From: Sodalis glossinidius str. 'morsitans'
Lineage (GTDB): Bacteria > Pseudomonadota > Gammaproteobacteria > Enterobacterales > Enterobacteriaceae
Direction: 5' to 3'
Length of the DNA stretch: 27,240 nucleotides
Assembly (NCBI RefSeq): GCF_000010085.1
Contig: NC_007714.1
Location: 1-27,240, forward strand
A program made the position numbers and the translations under genes. Below the pieces are notes generated by a model that saw nothing but the letters and a program-made list of their open reading frames with translations, was not told the DNA's origin and searched no databases. Of the stretch, positions 8,007 to 16,469 are shown piece by piece. Every line of letters begins with the position of its first letter. The stretch's first letter is position 1.

Positions 8007-8648
8007 ATGATAGTTGCTGTTGCTAATACAAAAGGCGGTGTCGGGAAGACGACCCTTGCGGTTCAGCTTTCCCTTGCGCGCGCGCTGGCGGGGCGGGACG
8101 TCTGGCTTATTGACGGTGACCGTCAAGGTACCGCAATGGCGGCCATCGCGGCACGTTCAGAAGCTGAAAAACAGCCCGGTATTGCCTGTGCGCAGTATGC
8201 TGATGGCCCACAGATTCGCGCACAGGTGCAGCAGCAACTCGGTAAGTGGGATGACATTATTATTGATGTGGGGGGACGTGACTCAACGGCATTACGTGCC
8301 GCTCTGATCCTCGCTGATACCCTTTTAGTGCCATTTGCGCCCCGCTCTTATGATGTGTGGGCGCTTGATGATATGGCGGAACTGGTTGATGACGCGCGTA
8401 GTGTACGTGATGGGCTTCGCGCCTTCGCGGTGATGAATCAGGCCGATCCCGGCCCCCTCTCAACGGACAACCTTGATGCCATCGCCGCTGTTACAGAGGT
8501 TCCTCAGCTTATTTATTTGCCCACACCACTTCGCCGTCGGAAGGCTTTCAGCAATGCAGGGGGCGCAGGATTATCTGTGACTGAGCTTTCACCGCGTGAT
8601 CCTAAGGCTATCGCTGAGATTAATGCGCTTGTCAAACGCCTATTTTGA
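8007..8648 (+). CDS. parA: ParA partition ATPase (small, type Ib)
   Basis: A 213-residue ParA/Soj-type ATPase. The deviant Walker A, KGGVGKTT, lies at residues 9-16 with the signature Lys at 9; DGDRQG follows the switch I region, and DIIIDVGGRD is Walker B. The short length and lack of an N-terminal helix-turn-helix domain place it in type Ib, where the partner is a small ribbon-helix-helix protein rather than a classical ParB. That partner follows 40 bases downstream. AAAGGA precedes the ATG. The protein should cycle on the nucleoid and move plasmid copies apart. The frame is intact. Confidence 0.92.
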   Translation: MIVAVANTKGGVGKTTLAVQLSLARALAGRDVWLIDGDRQGTAMAAIAARSEAEKQPGIACAQYADGPQIRAQVQQQLGKWDDIIIDVGGRDSTALRAALILADTLLVPFAPRSYDVWALDDMAELVDDARSVRDGLRAFAVMNQADPGPLSTDNLDAIAAVTEVPQLIYLPTPLRRRKAFSNAGGAGLSVTELSPRDPKAIAEINALVKRLF

Positions 8649-8685
8649 ATATTCTTTTAATGTTCAAAATGATTTATAAGGTATT
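8646..8685 (+). promoter_or_regulatory. Partition operator between parA and its partner
   Basis: TGAATATTCT begins on the parA stop codon (8646..8655), followed by a half-site TGTTCAAAAT and by TATAAGGTATT, which copies the CATAAGGTATT upstream of parA (7960..7970). Repetition of both motifs suggests a second binding site for the partition complex. Confidence 0.5.
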
Positions 8686-8688
8686 GTA

Positions 8689-8952
8689 ATGGCGATACAT
8701 AAAAAAACAAAGGTTGCGGAGACGAAAGAAGCTGCTGTTGCTGCGTTTGTCACTGGTGCGCCAGATGGACAGTCTGTCGCCGTGGAGACGGTTGCGCCTT
8801 ATGAAAAAGGATTACCCAAGGGGAACAAGCGCCAGATAAGTATTACTATTGCCCCTGAGTTATTGCGTAAGGTGGATGAGCGGGCCGATGCGATGGGAAC
8901 AGGGCGTTCTGCTTTCATCAGTATGGCACTCTATAAAGCATTAAAAGAATGA
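8689..8952 (+). CDS. Ribbon-helix-helix partition partner (ParB/ParG-like)
   Basis: An 87-residue protein with a flexible N-terminal tail (residues 1-44, Lys/Ala-rich) and a C-terminal ribbon-helix-helix fold: KRQISITI forms the DNA-contacting strand and PELLRKVDERADAMGTGRSAFISMAL the two helices. This layout matches ParG-type centromere-binding proteins, whose N-terminal tail stimulates the ParA ATPase. Its place directly after parA between copies of the same palindrome supports the role. It probably binds TGAATATTCA and represses its own operon. The assignment rests on fold and context. Confidence 0.82.
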   Translation: MAIHKKTKVAETKEAAVAAFVTGAPDGQSVAVETVAPYEKGLPKGNKRQISITIAPELLRKVDERADAMGTGRSAFISMALYKALKE

Positions 8953-8956
8953 CAAA

Positions 8957-8970
8957 AGAATATTCATTAA
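8957..8970 (+). promoter_or_regulatory. Third GAATATTC operator, upstream of rop
   Basis: AGAATATTCATTAA repeats the palindrome and flank seen before parA (TGAATATTCATTAAG at 7915). Its place just before the rop gene suggests that partition proteins could also bind here or influence rop transcription. Confidence 0.45.
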
Positions 8971-8997
8971 ATATTAAAAAGTATTGATTGGGGGGGT

Positions 8998-9174
8998 ATG
9001 ACTAAACAAGAACAGTCCGCTCTCAAGATGGCGGGATTTATCAAATCGCAAACGTTGCTACTGCTAGAAAAGCTCGACCAGCTTGAACTTGATAGCTGCG
9101 CTGATGAATGCGAAGAGTTGCATGAACTGGCCGAAGAGCTTTATCTTCATCTCAGCAAGGAACTGGAAAAATGA
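8998..9174 (+). CDS. rop: Rop/Rom-like RNA-binding protein
   Basis: This 58-residue protein begins MTKQEQSALKMAGFIKSQT and aligns without gaps to ColE1 Rop as I remember it, with about 32 of the first 49 residues identical. Rop is an antiparallel four-helix-bundle dimer that stabilises the kissing complex between an antisense RNA and its target in ColE1 copy control. Of the helix-1 RNA-contact residues, Lys3, Phe14, Gln18 and Lys25 are kept and Asn10 is Lys. A G-rich ribosome site precedes the ATG. Its stop overlaps the start of the following rpn gene (ATGA, 9171..9174). I see no ColE1-type origin here, so its target may be CopA or another RNA. Confidence 0.88.
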   Translation: MTKQEQSALKMAGFIKSQTLLLLEKLDQLELDSCADECEELHELAEELYLHLSKELEK

Positions 9175-10114
9175 GCGCAGGGCTGTCCTTGCATGATGGG
9201 TTCTTTAAGAAATTTCTTGGCGATCTCGCTGTAGCCCGCGATTTCCTCGATATCCACCTACTGGAAAGCCTACGCCAGCAATGCGACTTAGTACGTTAGT
9301 TATGGTCTCTGGTTCGTTCATCGAGGACGATTTGTGCTCACAGTGTAGCGATATGCTTTACTCCCTGAAATCCACACTGGGCGATGCTTATATCTACTGC
9401 CTGATAGAGCACCAGAGTTGCCCGGAGCCGATGATGGCCTTTCGCCTTCTGCGTTACGCCGTTACCGCTATGCATCGGCATCTTGAACAGGAGAACAAAC
9501 AATTACCCGTTGTTATCCCGATTCTGTTCTATCACGGCAGCACGTCGCCCTATCCCTATACGACACACTGGCTAGATTGCTTTGCAGATCGTAAATTGGC
9601 AGAATCCGTTTATGAGAAGGCATTCCCGCTGGTTGATGTTACTGCTATGGAGGATGAGGAGATCTTGAGGCATCGACGTATGGCCTTGATGGAGATTGTG
9701 CAAAAGCATATTCGCACTCGTAATATGCTAGAGCTTGCGGGCGAGTTGGCTAATCTGTTGGAGCAGTGGAAGTTCTCCAAAGAACAATGTAAAACCTTGG
9801 TATACTATCTAGTGTTGGCGGGGAACACTACGGATGGTGAAGGATTTCTTCGTACACTAGCGCAGCCAGCGCCGAGTTACCGGGAGGATATGATGACGAT
9901 TGCAGAGCAGCTTGAAGCTAAAGGTATGCAGAAGGGCATCCAGCTTGGCGAGAAAAAAGGTATAGAGAGAGGTCTTCAGGAAGGTATCCAACTGGGGAAA
10001 AAACAAGCTACATTGAAGATTGCGCGTCAGTTTCTAGTTAATGGAGTAGAGCGTGATATTGTCAAGATGTCTACTGGACTTACAGATAGAGATATTAATG
10101 ATGTGTTAAATTAA
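9171..10114 (+). pseudogene. Rpn-family (recombination-promoting nuclease) gene with an early frameshift
   Basis: The start (ATG 9171, LHDGFFKKFLGDLAVARDFLD) stops at about 9298 in its own frame. A missing base near 9290 moves the rest (STLVMVSGSFIEDDL onward) to the frame open from 9281 to 10114. Both parts together give a full-length Rpn/PD-(D/E)XK protein: catalytic Asp in CSDMLYS, Glu and Gln in LIEHQS, then HHTAMHRHLEQ-like helices (VTAMHRHLEQ), and a Lys/Gly-rich tail with repeated GIQLGEKKG units. Family members are DNA endonucleases that promote RecA-independent recombination. Its start overlaps the rop stop. The ATG at 9281 could yield an N-terminally shortened protein that still has the active site. 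Confidence 0.85.
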
Positions 10115-10257
10115 TATATAAAGCTAATTGAGTCATGGGTATATTTTAAATATTGTAATGTTCTACGATAACGAGTAGACGTCATTCTCAAGAAGTCCGT
10201 GAATGTGTAGTCAATCAGAAATTTTAATTAATAAAATATTATTGTGCGGGGTTGATT

Positions 10258-10817
10258 ATGTCTTACGGAAAAGAATTCCAGATGGCGCTGGAGAGGTCCT
10301 CGCGTTTCAATATTTCTCCACCGGAATTAGTTAGTCAAGCGCCTGCACGTATTATGAATGATAAACGAATCCGTAACATGAGTAGAGTATTGTCTCCAAT
10401 ATTTGAGGGTATTGTGAGCTATGAAGATATGGTAGGACAGTGCATGCCTCTTTATCTTAAGGCTCGTCCTATACTTGAAGAATGGCTCAGATGTTTAGTG
10501 TATTCACCCTTGGTTGGATTGATGATGAAACAGACAGAGGTATCTTCAAATTTGATGATGAGGTGATTGCTGACAAGCTGGTGAATGGGCATCAGGATGA
10601 GACGATAAATATCCACGCCTGGCTAACGTTGCCAAGCATGAAAATAATTAACCTTGCATTTAACACAACGTTTAGTATTTTACATCGACATAAGGGCGGT
10701 GTTATCGTAAAAAAAGAGGATGATATAACTAAATTTTCTTACAAGCCTATGCTTGTTGGGGATATGTACCTGTCAAAAATCGGCATATTGAAGAACGTGA
10801 CGTGGTACGAGATATGA
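10258..10817 (+). pseudogene. Unidentified gene, split by one frameshift
   Basis: ATG 10258 (GGGG ribosome site) opens MSYGKEFQMALERSSRFNISPPEL..., which leaves frame at about 10480 after KARPILEE. The continuation AQMFSVFTLGWIDDETDRGIFKFDDE... runs in the -1 frame to TGA at 10817. The junction reads smoothly across one frameshift, giving about 186 residues. The protein is soluble-looking, with no signal peptide, membrane segment or motif I recognise. It lies alone between the rpn gene and another unknown, with 140 and 200 bases of AT-rich spacer on either side that hold nothing clear. Confidence 0.5.
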
Positions 10818-11018
10818 TAACTCATTAAGATACCTATAAATTTATTTAACATTCTTTATTTCCGTTTTCTGAGATGTTCTCTGATATACTCAATTAACTT
10901 GAAGTGTGCAAAGGGAGCAAGCTTGATGTCCTTACTGCCTTGGCCTTCTGTTAGATATTCGACTACATCTTGAAGTATTTTGAGTATATATTATAAATCG
11001 TAGCATGTGGAGGCTGAA

Positions 11019-11363
11019 ATGAAATTACTGACGGCACCAACCACTTCAATGTTATATCCCGAACTGGCGTCGGAAAGCGTGATAGCTGTCCGTATGAAGT
11101 TGGGAATGTCGCGTATCTCTTTGAACTATCGAAGACTACCCGGTAATATTGAGCCAATGCTGGTTATCGATTTTTTCAACAACAAAGGCAAGCTCTACAC
11201 GCTGTGCTACAACTTTCCCCCGGATACGCCGGGGCGGACAGAGCGTCGCACTTCACTGCTTATCCATCTGATACAAAAAATCTGGGTAAACTCTGTAACG
11301 TGGCTGCGTAATCAGCTTTTTAATTATTTATTTGGATATGAAAATCATGACAAGATCGTCTAA
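11019..11363 (+). CDS. Hypothetical protein, 114 residues
   Basis: ATG 11019 has a good GGAGG five bases upstream, better than the GTG at 11007. The product (MKLLTAPTTSMLYPELASES...) has a basic strand-rich centre (RISLNYRRLPGNIEPMLVID) and no membrane segment. Its 3' end overlaps the start of the permease gene, and base composition changes sharply to AT-rich near 11320, so its C-terminus may have been replaced when the metabolic cassette arrived. I do not recognise the family. Confidence 0.5.
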   Translation: MKLLTAPTTSMLYPELASESVIAVRMKLGMSRISLNYRRLPGNIEPMLVIDFFNNKGKLYTLCYNFPPDTPGRTERRTSLLIHLIQKIWVNSVTWLRNQLFNYLFGYENHDKIV

Positions 11364-12633
11364 AAACGATTATGCATTTGACCGTGTTCCACTTTCAGCA
11401 CGTGTCGATCTTTTTAGTATTACTTTAATCAGGATAGGGGGCGTTACTGCTTTGGCACAATTTATGGTAGGTGCTACGCTAGGGCACTCCATGTCATTTT
11501 ATCATGCCATTTTTGCGACTTTGTTAGGGAGTTTAATACTAGAATTTGTCAGTCTTGGATTAGGGATTGCTGGAGTTCGTGAAGGATTAACGACAAGTTT
11601 GTTGGCGCGTTGGTGTGGATTTGGTCGTATTGGGTCAGTATTAATAGGGGGGCTTATTACCATTAGCCTTTTGGGATGGTTTGGTATACAAAACTCTATA
11701 CTTGCAGAAGGCATATCATATGCATTTAATAGTAAAATGCCATTCACACTTTCTGCAATATTATCTGGACTGATACTAACTTTATTAGTAGCATTTGGTT
11801 TTAGAGCTTTAGAATGGACAGCTAAAATAACTGTTCCGATATTTTTTATAATAGTTGTTTTGATTTTAATAAATGTCCTACAAGGAAATGATTTTGAACA
11901 GTTAATACTTGATTTACCAAAAGGGAATGTTATCACTCTTGGCGCTGGAGCAACTGTTGTTGCTGGTGGACACATTTTGGGTGCGCTTATTACTCCCGAT
12001 ATGAGTCGCTATTGTAAAAATGAAAAACATGTTTTTTGGATGATAACCGCATCTATTATTGTTAGTGAGTTTGTTATAAATGGTGTTGCCATTCTAGTCG
12101 CTCATGCTCTTAATACATCGGATGTTGTTACTATTATGACTCAAAGTGCAGGATGGATAGGTTTACTATCTGTTATTCTTTCGGCAATAAAAATTAATGA
12201 CTTAAATTTGTATTCATCGTCAATCGGATGTGCAAATGCAATTGAAGGAATTACAAATAAAAAACCAAGCTATATTTACTTAACAATGGTTTTAGGTGTC
12301 GTTGGAACCGTGTTATCTTCTATGGGAATATTGGCAAGGTTTGTTGATTTTCTTACTTTTTTAGGAGTCCTTTTCCCCCCTATCGCGGGTGTTATGTTGG
12401 TTGATTATTATGTATTGCGTACCAGTCGTACATTGCTTCGTGAGACTCAAAGGGAAGGGGGATTACCAGGTAAATCATCCACGCCGTTAATAGGTTGGCT
12501 TGCGGTTATATCATGTTTTTGTGGTACATTAATAGGGCTAATAATTGAGGCTGGCATTCCATCATTAAATTCACTCATTGCAGCAAGTTTTATTTATTTC
12601 GGTTTGTCCTTGATACTAAAAAATAAATATTGA
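11338..12633 (+). CDS. NCS1-family (CodB-like) nucleobase/hydantoin permease
   Basis: About 430 residues, with twelve hydrophobic segments typical of the nucleobase:cation symporter-1 family (cytosine, allantoin and hydantoin permeases). Diagnostic stretches are RIGGVTALAQFMVGATLGH near the first helix, GWFGIQNSILAEG in the third, and DMSRYCKN after the long GAGATVVAGGHI region. It probably imports a pyrimidine- or hydantoin-like ring compound with a cation. ATG 11338 or 11347 could be the start; neither has a strong ribosome site. It is followed after 10 bases by the DUF917 gene, and the next gene overlaps in turn, so the three form an operon. Codon use is much more AT-rich than in the replication genes. 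Confidence 0.88.
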   Translation: MKIMTRSSKNDYAFDRVPLSARVDLFSITLIRIGGVTALAQFMVGATLGHSMSFYHAIFATLLGSLILEFVSLGLGIAGVREGLTTSLLARWCGFGRIGSVLIGGLITISLLGWFGIQNSILAEGISYAFNSKMPFTLSAILSGLILTLLVAFGFRALEWTAKITVPIFFIIVVLILINVLQGNDFEQLILDLPKGNVITLGAGATVVAGGHILGALITPDMSRYCKNEKHVFWMITASIIVSEFVINGVAILVAHALNTSDVVTIMTQSAGWIGLLSVILSAIKINDLNLYSSSIGCANAIEGITNKKPSYIYLTMVLGVVGTVLSSMGILARFVDFLTFLGVLFPPIAGVMLVDYYVLRTSRTLLRETQREGGLPGKSSTPLIGWLAVISCFCGTLIGLIIEAGIPSLNSLIAASFIYFGLSLILKNKY

Positions 12634-12643
12634 GTAAATTCAA

Positions 12644-13729
12644 ATGAAATTATTAAATGAGGATGATATTGACTTTATATCCGTTGGTGCATCTTTTCTT
12701 TCTAGTGGTGGAGGTGGAGATCCGTACATCGGTAAAAAACTAGTTATACAAGAAATAGAAAAAAATGGACCAATAAAGTTGGCAAGCATTGATGAGTTTT
12801 CACAAAATGACTTGGTTGTTGCTATAGGTGGCATTGGTTCTCCTGCAATAATAATAGAGAAAATACCAAATGGTGAAGAGGCAGAAGATGCCTTTTTATT
12901 AATGGAACACTATTTAAATAAAAAAATTTCTGCAATATACCCTATTGAGATAGGCGGGATAAATTCTTTGCTTCCCTTGGCCGCCGCGTCCAGAGTTGGG
13001 TTACCTGTAGTTGATGTTGACACCATGGGGAGAGCTTTTCCTGAATATCACATGACGACGCTCTCTATTGGTGGTATATCTGCTTCTCCTTTCATTGTAA
13101 TAGATAGCATGAAAAACTCATGCATTATTCATACTAAAAATAATTTGATGGCAGAAAAAATTGCACGTGATTCATGTAATGAAATGGGAGGAGCTGCTTT
13201 TTTATCTGCCTATCCAGTAACGTGTCAAATGTTAAAAAAATCAGCAATACTCGGCACATTAACACTTTCCTGGGAAATAGGTAAAAAAATAGAGATGATA
13301 ACTAATGTGAACGGTAGTGTAGTTGACGCTGTTCTCTGTATGTTAAATGGTTTTTTGTTATGTACTGCGAAAATAATAAACGTGGATAGAGCCATTTTGG
13401 GAGGATTTATAAGCGGAATCGTTTATCTTGAAGGAATAGGAGAATATAAAAATAAGCATTTCAAAGTCCATTTTAAAAATGAATATCTTTTAATTGAAGA
13501 AGATAATAATGTTTTATGCTCAACCCCAGATAGTATTATTTTGTTAGATGAAGATAGAGGAATCCCTATTCTGTCAGAAAGGTTAAAGTATGGTATGCAT
13601 GTTAATGCTATTGCTATTCCATCAAATGAAAAATGGAGAACAAAATCGGGAATAGACATTGTTGGGCCTAAATGCTTTGGTTACGATATTGATTACCAAC
13701 CAGTTGAAAACTTAAGGAGGGAGAAATGA
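12644..13729 (+). CDS. DUF917 protein (S-methyl-thiohydantoin desulfurase-like)
   Basis: A 361-residue protein with the DUF917 signature: FLSSGGGGDPYIGK near the N-terminus, AIGGIGSPAI, YPIEIGGINSLLPLAAASRVGLPVVDVDTMGRAFPE and MGGAAFLSAYPV. Members are usually encoded next to HyuA-type hydantoinase subunits, and at least one studied group desulfurizes S-methyl-thiohydantoin. The last codons overlap the start of the next gene (ATGA, 13726..13729), indicating translational coupling and probably joint action. The substrate here cannot be read from the sequence. The frame is intact. Confidence 0.88.
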   Translation: MKLLNEDDIDFISVGASFLSSGGGGDPYIGKKLVIQEIEKNGPIKLASIDEFSQNDLVVAIGGIGSPAIIIEKIPNGEEAEDAFLLMEHYLNKKISAIYPIEIGGINSLLPLAAASRVGLPVVDVDTMGRAFPEYHMTTLSIGGISASPFIVIDSMKNSCIIHTKNNLMAEKIARDSCNEMGGAAFLSAYPVTCQMLKKSAILGTLTLSWEIGKKIEMITNVNGSVVDAVLCMLNGFLLCTAKIINVDRAILGGFISGIVYLEGIGEYKNKHFKVHFKNEYLLIEEDNNVLCSTPDSIILLDEDRGIPILSERLKYGMHVNAIAIPSNEKWRTKSGIDIVGPKCFGYDIDYQPVENLRREK

Positions 13730-15279
13730 TATTTCGTCTTGGGGTTGACGTGGGAGGAACCCACACTGATGCTGTTGTTTTAAACGAAAAAAACGATGTC
13801 GTGGCTAGTGCAAAAAATCTTACGACAGTTGATATCATGAGTGGAATTGATAGGTCAATTTCAGAGGTTTTAGTTGATAGTAATATTAATGTTTGCAGTA
13901 TAAAATCAGTCATGATTGGCACAACCCATTATTCCAATGCAATCGTTGAGCGAAAAGATTTAAATTCAGTAGCACATTTCAGGCTTGGTGCACCGAATAC
14001 TCTTTCTATTCCCCCTCTATCAGATGTACCTGGAGACTTGAAATCAAAGATTTCAATATATAAATTTATTGTGGATGGCGGTGTTGAATATAATGGCGAT
14101 ATATTATCATCAATTGATCAATGTGAAATTCGTGAGTGTTTGCAAAAAATAAAAGGAAAGGTTGATGCCGTTTCTATTTGTGGAGTGTTTTCACCTTTCT
14201 TCAACATGCAAGAGATTAGGGTTAAAGAAATAGTTATTGAAGAACTCGGAAATATTCCGGTAACGTTATCTCATAATATTGGTAATATTGGATTGTTAGA
14301 GAGAGAGAATTCAACTATATTAAATGCAAGCTTACTTCTTTTATCAAATAAGGTTGTTGCAGTAATTCATGAAATTTTAAGCAAAAAGAATATTAATGCA
14401 TGGCTATATTTTAGCCAAAATGATGGTACATTAATGCCGGAAAAATACGCTAGGGAATACCCTATACTCATGGTTTCATCTGGGCAAACAAACAGTATGC
14501 GTGGCGCATCGCATTTAGGAAAAATAAAGAATGCCATGATTGTCGACGTAGGCGGTACAACAACAGACATAGGTTTAGTCTCAAATGGATTTCCTCATAA
14601 ATCGTCTTTTGTCAGCACAATAGGAGGTGTTCGGACTAATTTTCATATGCCAGATATAGAGTCAATAGCGTTGGGGGGAGGGTCGATTGTCAATATTCTT
14701 CCTAATGGAAAAGTAAAAATTGGTCCTGCCAGTGTTGGTTATAATTTAGCTAAATATTCTTTGGTTTTTGGTGGGGACGTATTGACCATTACTGATATTG
14801 CAGTAGCGAAGGGATTGATTGCAATCGGTGACGTCAAATTAGTTAAACATCTCCCTATTGATCTTGTTAATCAAGTAATCGATCTGTACATCGATATTTT
14901 GGGAAAGGCAATTCATAGGATGAAAATAAATAATAATGATATACCGCTAATAGTTGTTGGTGGTGGGGGGTTTATAATTAATAAAGAATTTAAAGGTATC
15001 TCATCTATTCTGAGACCAGAAAAATATGATGTTGCAAATGCTATTGGAGTAGCGATGGGTATGGTTGGAGGACAAGCAGAAAAATTATTTTCTCTTAAAC
15101 AGATAAGTCTTGATTGCGCTATTGAAAAAACAAAGAAACATGCAATCCAGAATGCGATTAATGCGGGGGCATTACCTGATTCTGTCATTGTTATTGATTT
15201 TGAATATGAGCATATTCCGTATTCTACGGAAAGTGAAGTTCGTATTTTTTCAAAGGCGGCAGGCGTACCATATAATTGA
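13726..15279 (+). CDS. HyuA-type hydantoinase/oxoprolinase family ATPase
   Basis: A 517-residue HyuA_N/HyuA protein of the sugar-kinase/actin ATPase fold. LGVDVGGTHTDAVVL (residues about 5-19) is the first phosphate loop, GTTHYSNAIVER follows, IVDVGGTTTDIGLV is the second phosphate motif, and ALGGGSIV and VVGGGGFI complete the nucleotide site. Relatives cleave hydantoins or 5-oxoproline with ATP. The single-subunit form next to DUF917, without a HyuB gene, is a known arrangement of uncharacterised pathways. The ribosome site AGGAGG lies just before the ATG within the preceding gene. The intact frame in a plasmid full of broken genes suggests selection for the function or recent arrival. Confidence 0.88.
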   Translation: MIFRLGVDVGGTHTDAVVLNEKNDVVASAKNLTTVDIMSGIDRSISEVLVDSNINVCSIKSVMIGTTHYSNAIVERKDLNSVAHFRLGAPNTLSIPPLSDVPGDLKSKISIYKFIVDGGVEYNGDILSSIDQCEIRECLQKIKGKVDAVSICGVFSPFFNMQEIRVKEIVIEELGNIPVTLSHNIGNIGLLERENSTILNASLLLLSNKVVAVIHEILSKKNINAWLYFSQNDGTLMPEKYAREYPILMVSSGQTNSMRGASHLGKIKNAMIVDVGGTTTDIGLVSNGFPHKSSFVSTIGGVRTNFHMPDIESIALGGGSIVNILPNGKVKIGPASVGYNLAKYSLVFGGDVLTITDIAVAKGLIAIGDVKLVKHLPIDLVNQVIDLYIDILGKAIHRMKINNNDIPLIVVGGGGFIINKEFKGISSILRPEKYDVANAIGVAMGMVGGQAEKLFSLKQISLDCAIEKTKKHAIQNAINAGALPDSVIVIDFEYEHIPYSTESEVRIFSKAAGVPYN

Positions 15280-15376
15280 TATGATTATTTTAAAATACTT
15301 GTGATGAAATAAGCTATAAAAATTCAGGCATAAAAATTATCTAATTTCATCATATTTATGATCAATATTACGAACT

Positions 15377-15398
15377 CTAACACACTAAATTTTGTTAG
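15377..15398. terminator. Weak hairpin between convergent operons
   Basis: CTAACA (15377..15382) pairs with TGTTAG (15393..15398), followed by ATGATTTTTATTT on the plus strand. It lies between the ends of the HyuA gene and the oppositely directed regulator and could stop plus-strand transcription. The stem is short and AT-rich. Confidence 0.3.
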
Positions 15399-16078
15399 AT
15401 GATTTTTATTTCTTTATGTAATAAATTTGGTGGTACGTATTGATTTAGTCCACAAGATATACAAAATTCAGTTAAACCGTTGACAGAATTAACACCTGCT
15501 TTATTATATATAACTTGCAATCTGTTTTCTATTGTTCTATGGGATATGTTAAATCGTTTTGCGATCTCTTTTGCAGTCAGTCGATTGATGGAAAAAAATA
15601 TTATTTCAAGCTCTTTTTGAGTAAACATATTATTGGGCGGGGTTGTAAATATTACTGATGGAGAAACATTATTTATCAAGTCAAGACGGGATGCTGTTTT
15701 TAATTTTTTTGAAAAGTTGGCTGTGCCAATGCATTCCCCTATCTCATTATATATAGGGAATTTTTCACATAAATACGGCTCTAGGGTTTTGCTACCATAA
15801 AAATAATGGGTTTGAATGATTTCTATATGATCTCCCGTTTTTTCTGCTAGCCTATCATGCTCGATAAATTGAGTTGAAAGTTCAGACCATTCAGCAGGGA
15901 AGTCTGAGTCGAAAAGACCTTCAGGGTTAAAATTTTTTGGCAGATTTCCAAAATGCAAGGCAGCACTATTCATATATATAAATCGAGATTCGCGATCCTT
16001 AATTCCCCATGGGGTCTTGCTTTTTTCCATGAATGATATAAGTGGTCCGATAGTCTCTTTTTTTATTTTTCCTTCCAT
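15395..16078 (-). CDS. PAS-LuxR family transcriptional regulator
   Basis: The start is ATG 16078 (MEGKIKKETIG), chosen because AAAGGA lies six bases upstream; ATG 16096 is the in-frame alternative. Residues about 8-115 form a PAS-type sensor (KTPWGIKDRESRFIYMNSAA). Residues about 150-215 form a LuxR/GerE helix-turn-helix (RLTAKEIAKRFNISHRTIEN). The order is like that of other enterobacterial PAS-LuxR regulators. It converges with the permease-DUF917-HyuA operon and shares its AT-rich composition, so it probably came with it and may sense the imported compound or its product. There is no phosphorylatable receiver domain, so ligand sensing through PAS is likely. Confidence 0.87.
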   Translation of the reverse strand: MEGKIKKETIGPLISFMEKSKTPWGIKDRESRFIYMNSAALHFGNLPKNFNPEGLFDSDFPAEWSELSTQFIEHDRLAEKTGDHIEIIQTHYFYGSKTLEPYLCEKFPIYNEIGECIGTANFSKKLKTASRLDLINNVSPSVIFTTPPNNMFTQKELEIIFFSINRLTAKEIAKRFNISHRTIENRLQVIYNKAGVNSVNGLTEFCISCGLNQYVPPNLLHKEIKII

Positions 16079-16109
16079 GAAAATTCCTTTGAGCATTCAC
16101 TCCATTGGT

Positions 16110-16183
16110 GGTGAGCCGAACAGGGTTCTAACAACCGGATACAAGTAAACGGCGAGCCTCTCGGCTCCCCCATCCAGCCCACC
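16110..16183 (-). ncRNA. Possible C4-type antisense RNA / phage leader RNA
   Basis: Read on the minus strand, GGTGGGC (16183..) closes with GCTCACC (ending 16110) around two hairpins: GGGGAGCC with GGCTCGCC (16151..16170) and GGTT with AACC (16124..16136). This three-way junction and its sequence resemble C4 antisense RNAs of P1/P4-type phages and their many chromosomal relatives, whose transcript also carries the regulated gene. Here the next gene downstream is the PAS-LuxR regulator. A 68-residue frame covers the same strand (16334..16128) but looks like read-through of the RNA. The remaining sequence to 16469 shows no clear gene. Confidence 0.45.
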
Positions 16184-16469
16184 ATAGATATGGCGTGCTC
16201 AGGATGCCGGTAAAATGTAGTACAACCACAAATTCACCAGACTTATATCGCGGGGTTAGAATCCCGACCCCTGAAAAGAAAAGAGGTGCCGGAATTCTAC
16301 TGTTATATGAGAGGTTCGTCAATGATAAAAGCAATTACGTGAAAGGTAAATGGATAAATTTGGCTGAGCCCTACGCCACCGCAGTGTGATCCCCTCGGTT
16401 TAGTCTGCACCCACCACAGCGACAGAACGGCTCGCTAACCCGCTTTCCAAAATAGACTCTGCCAAAACA

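Noticed and set aside
8957..9174. ColE1-type origin accompanying rop
   Set aside because: No RNAII/RNAI-like set of three stem-loops or primer terminus is visible upstream or downstream of rop; the only recognisable origin is the FII-type one.
16128..16334. 68-residue minus-strand ORF upstream of the PAS-LuxR gene
   Set aside because: It covers the folded C4-like RNA and has no ribosome site; RNA structure explains the conservation-like features better.
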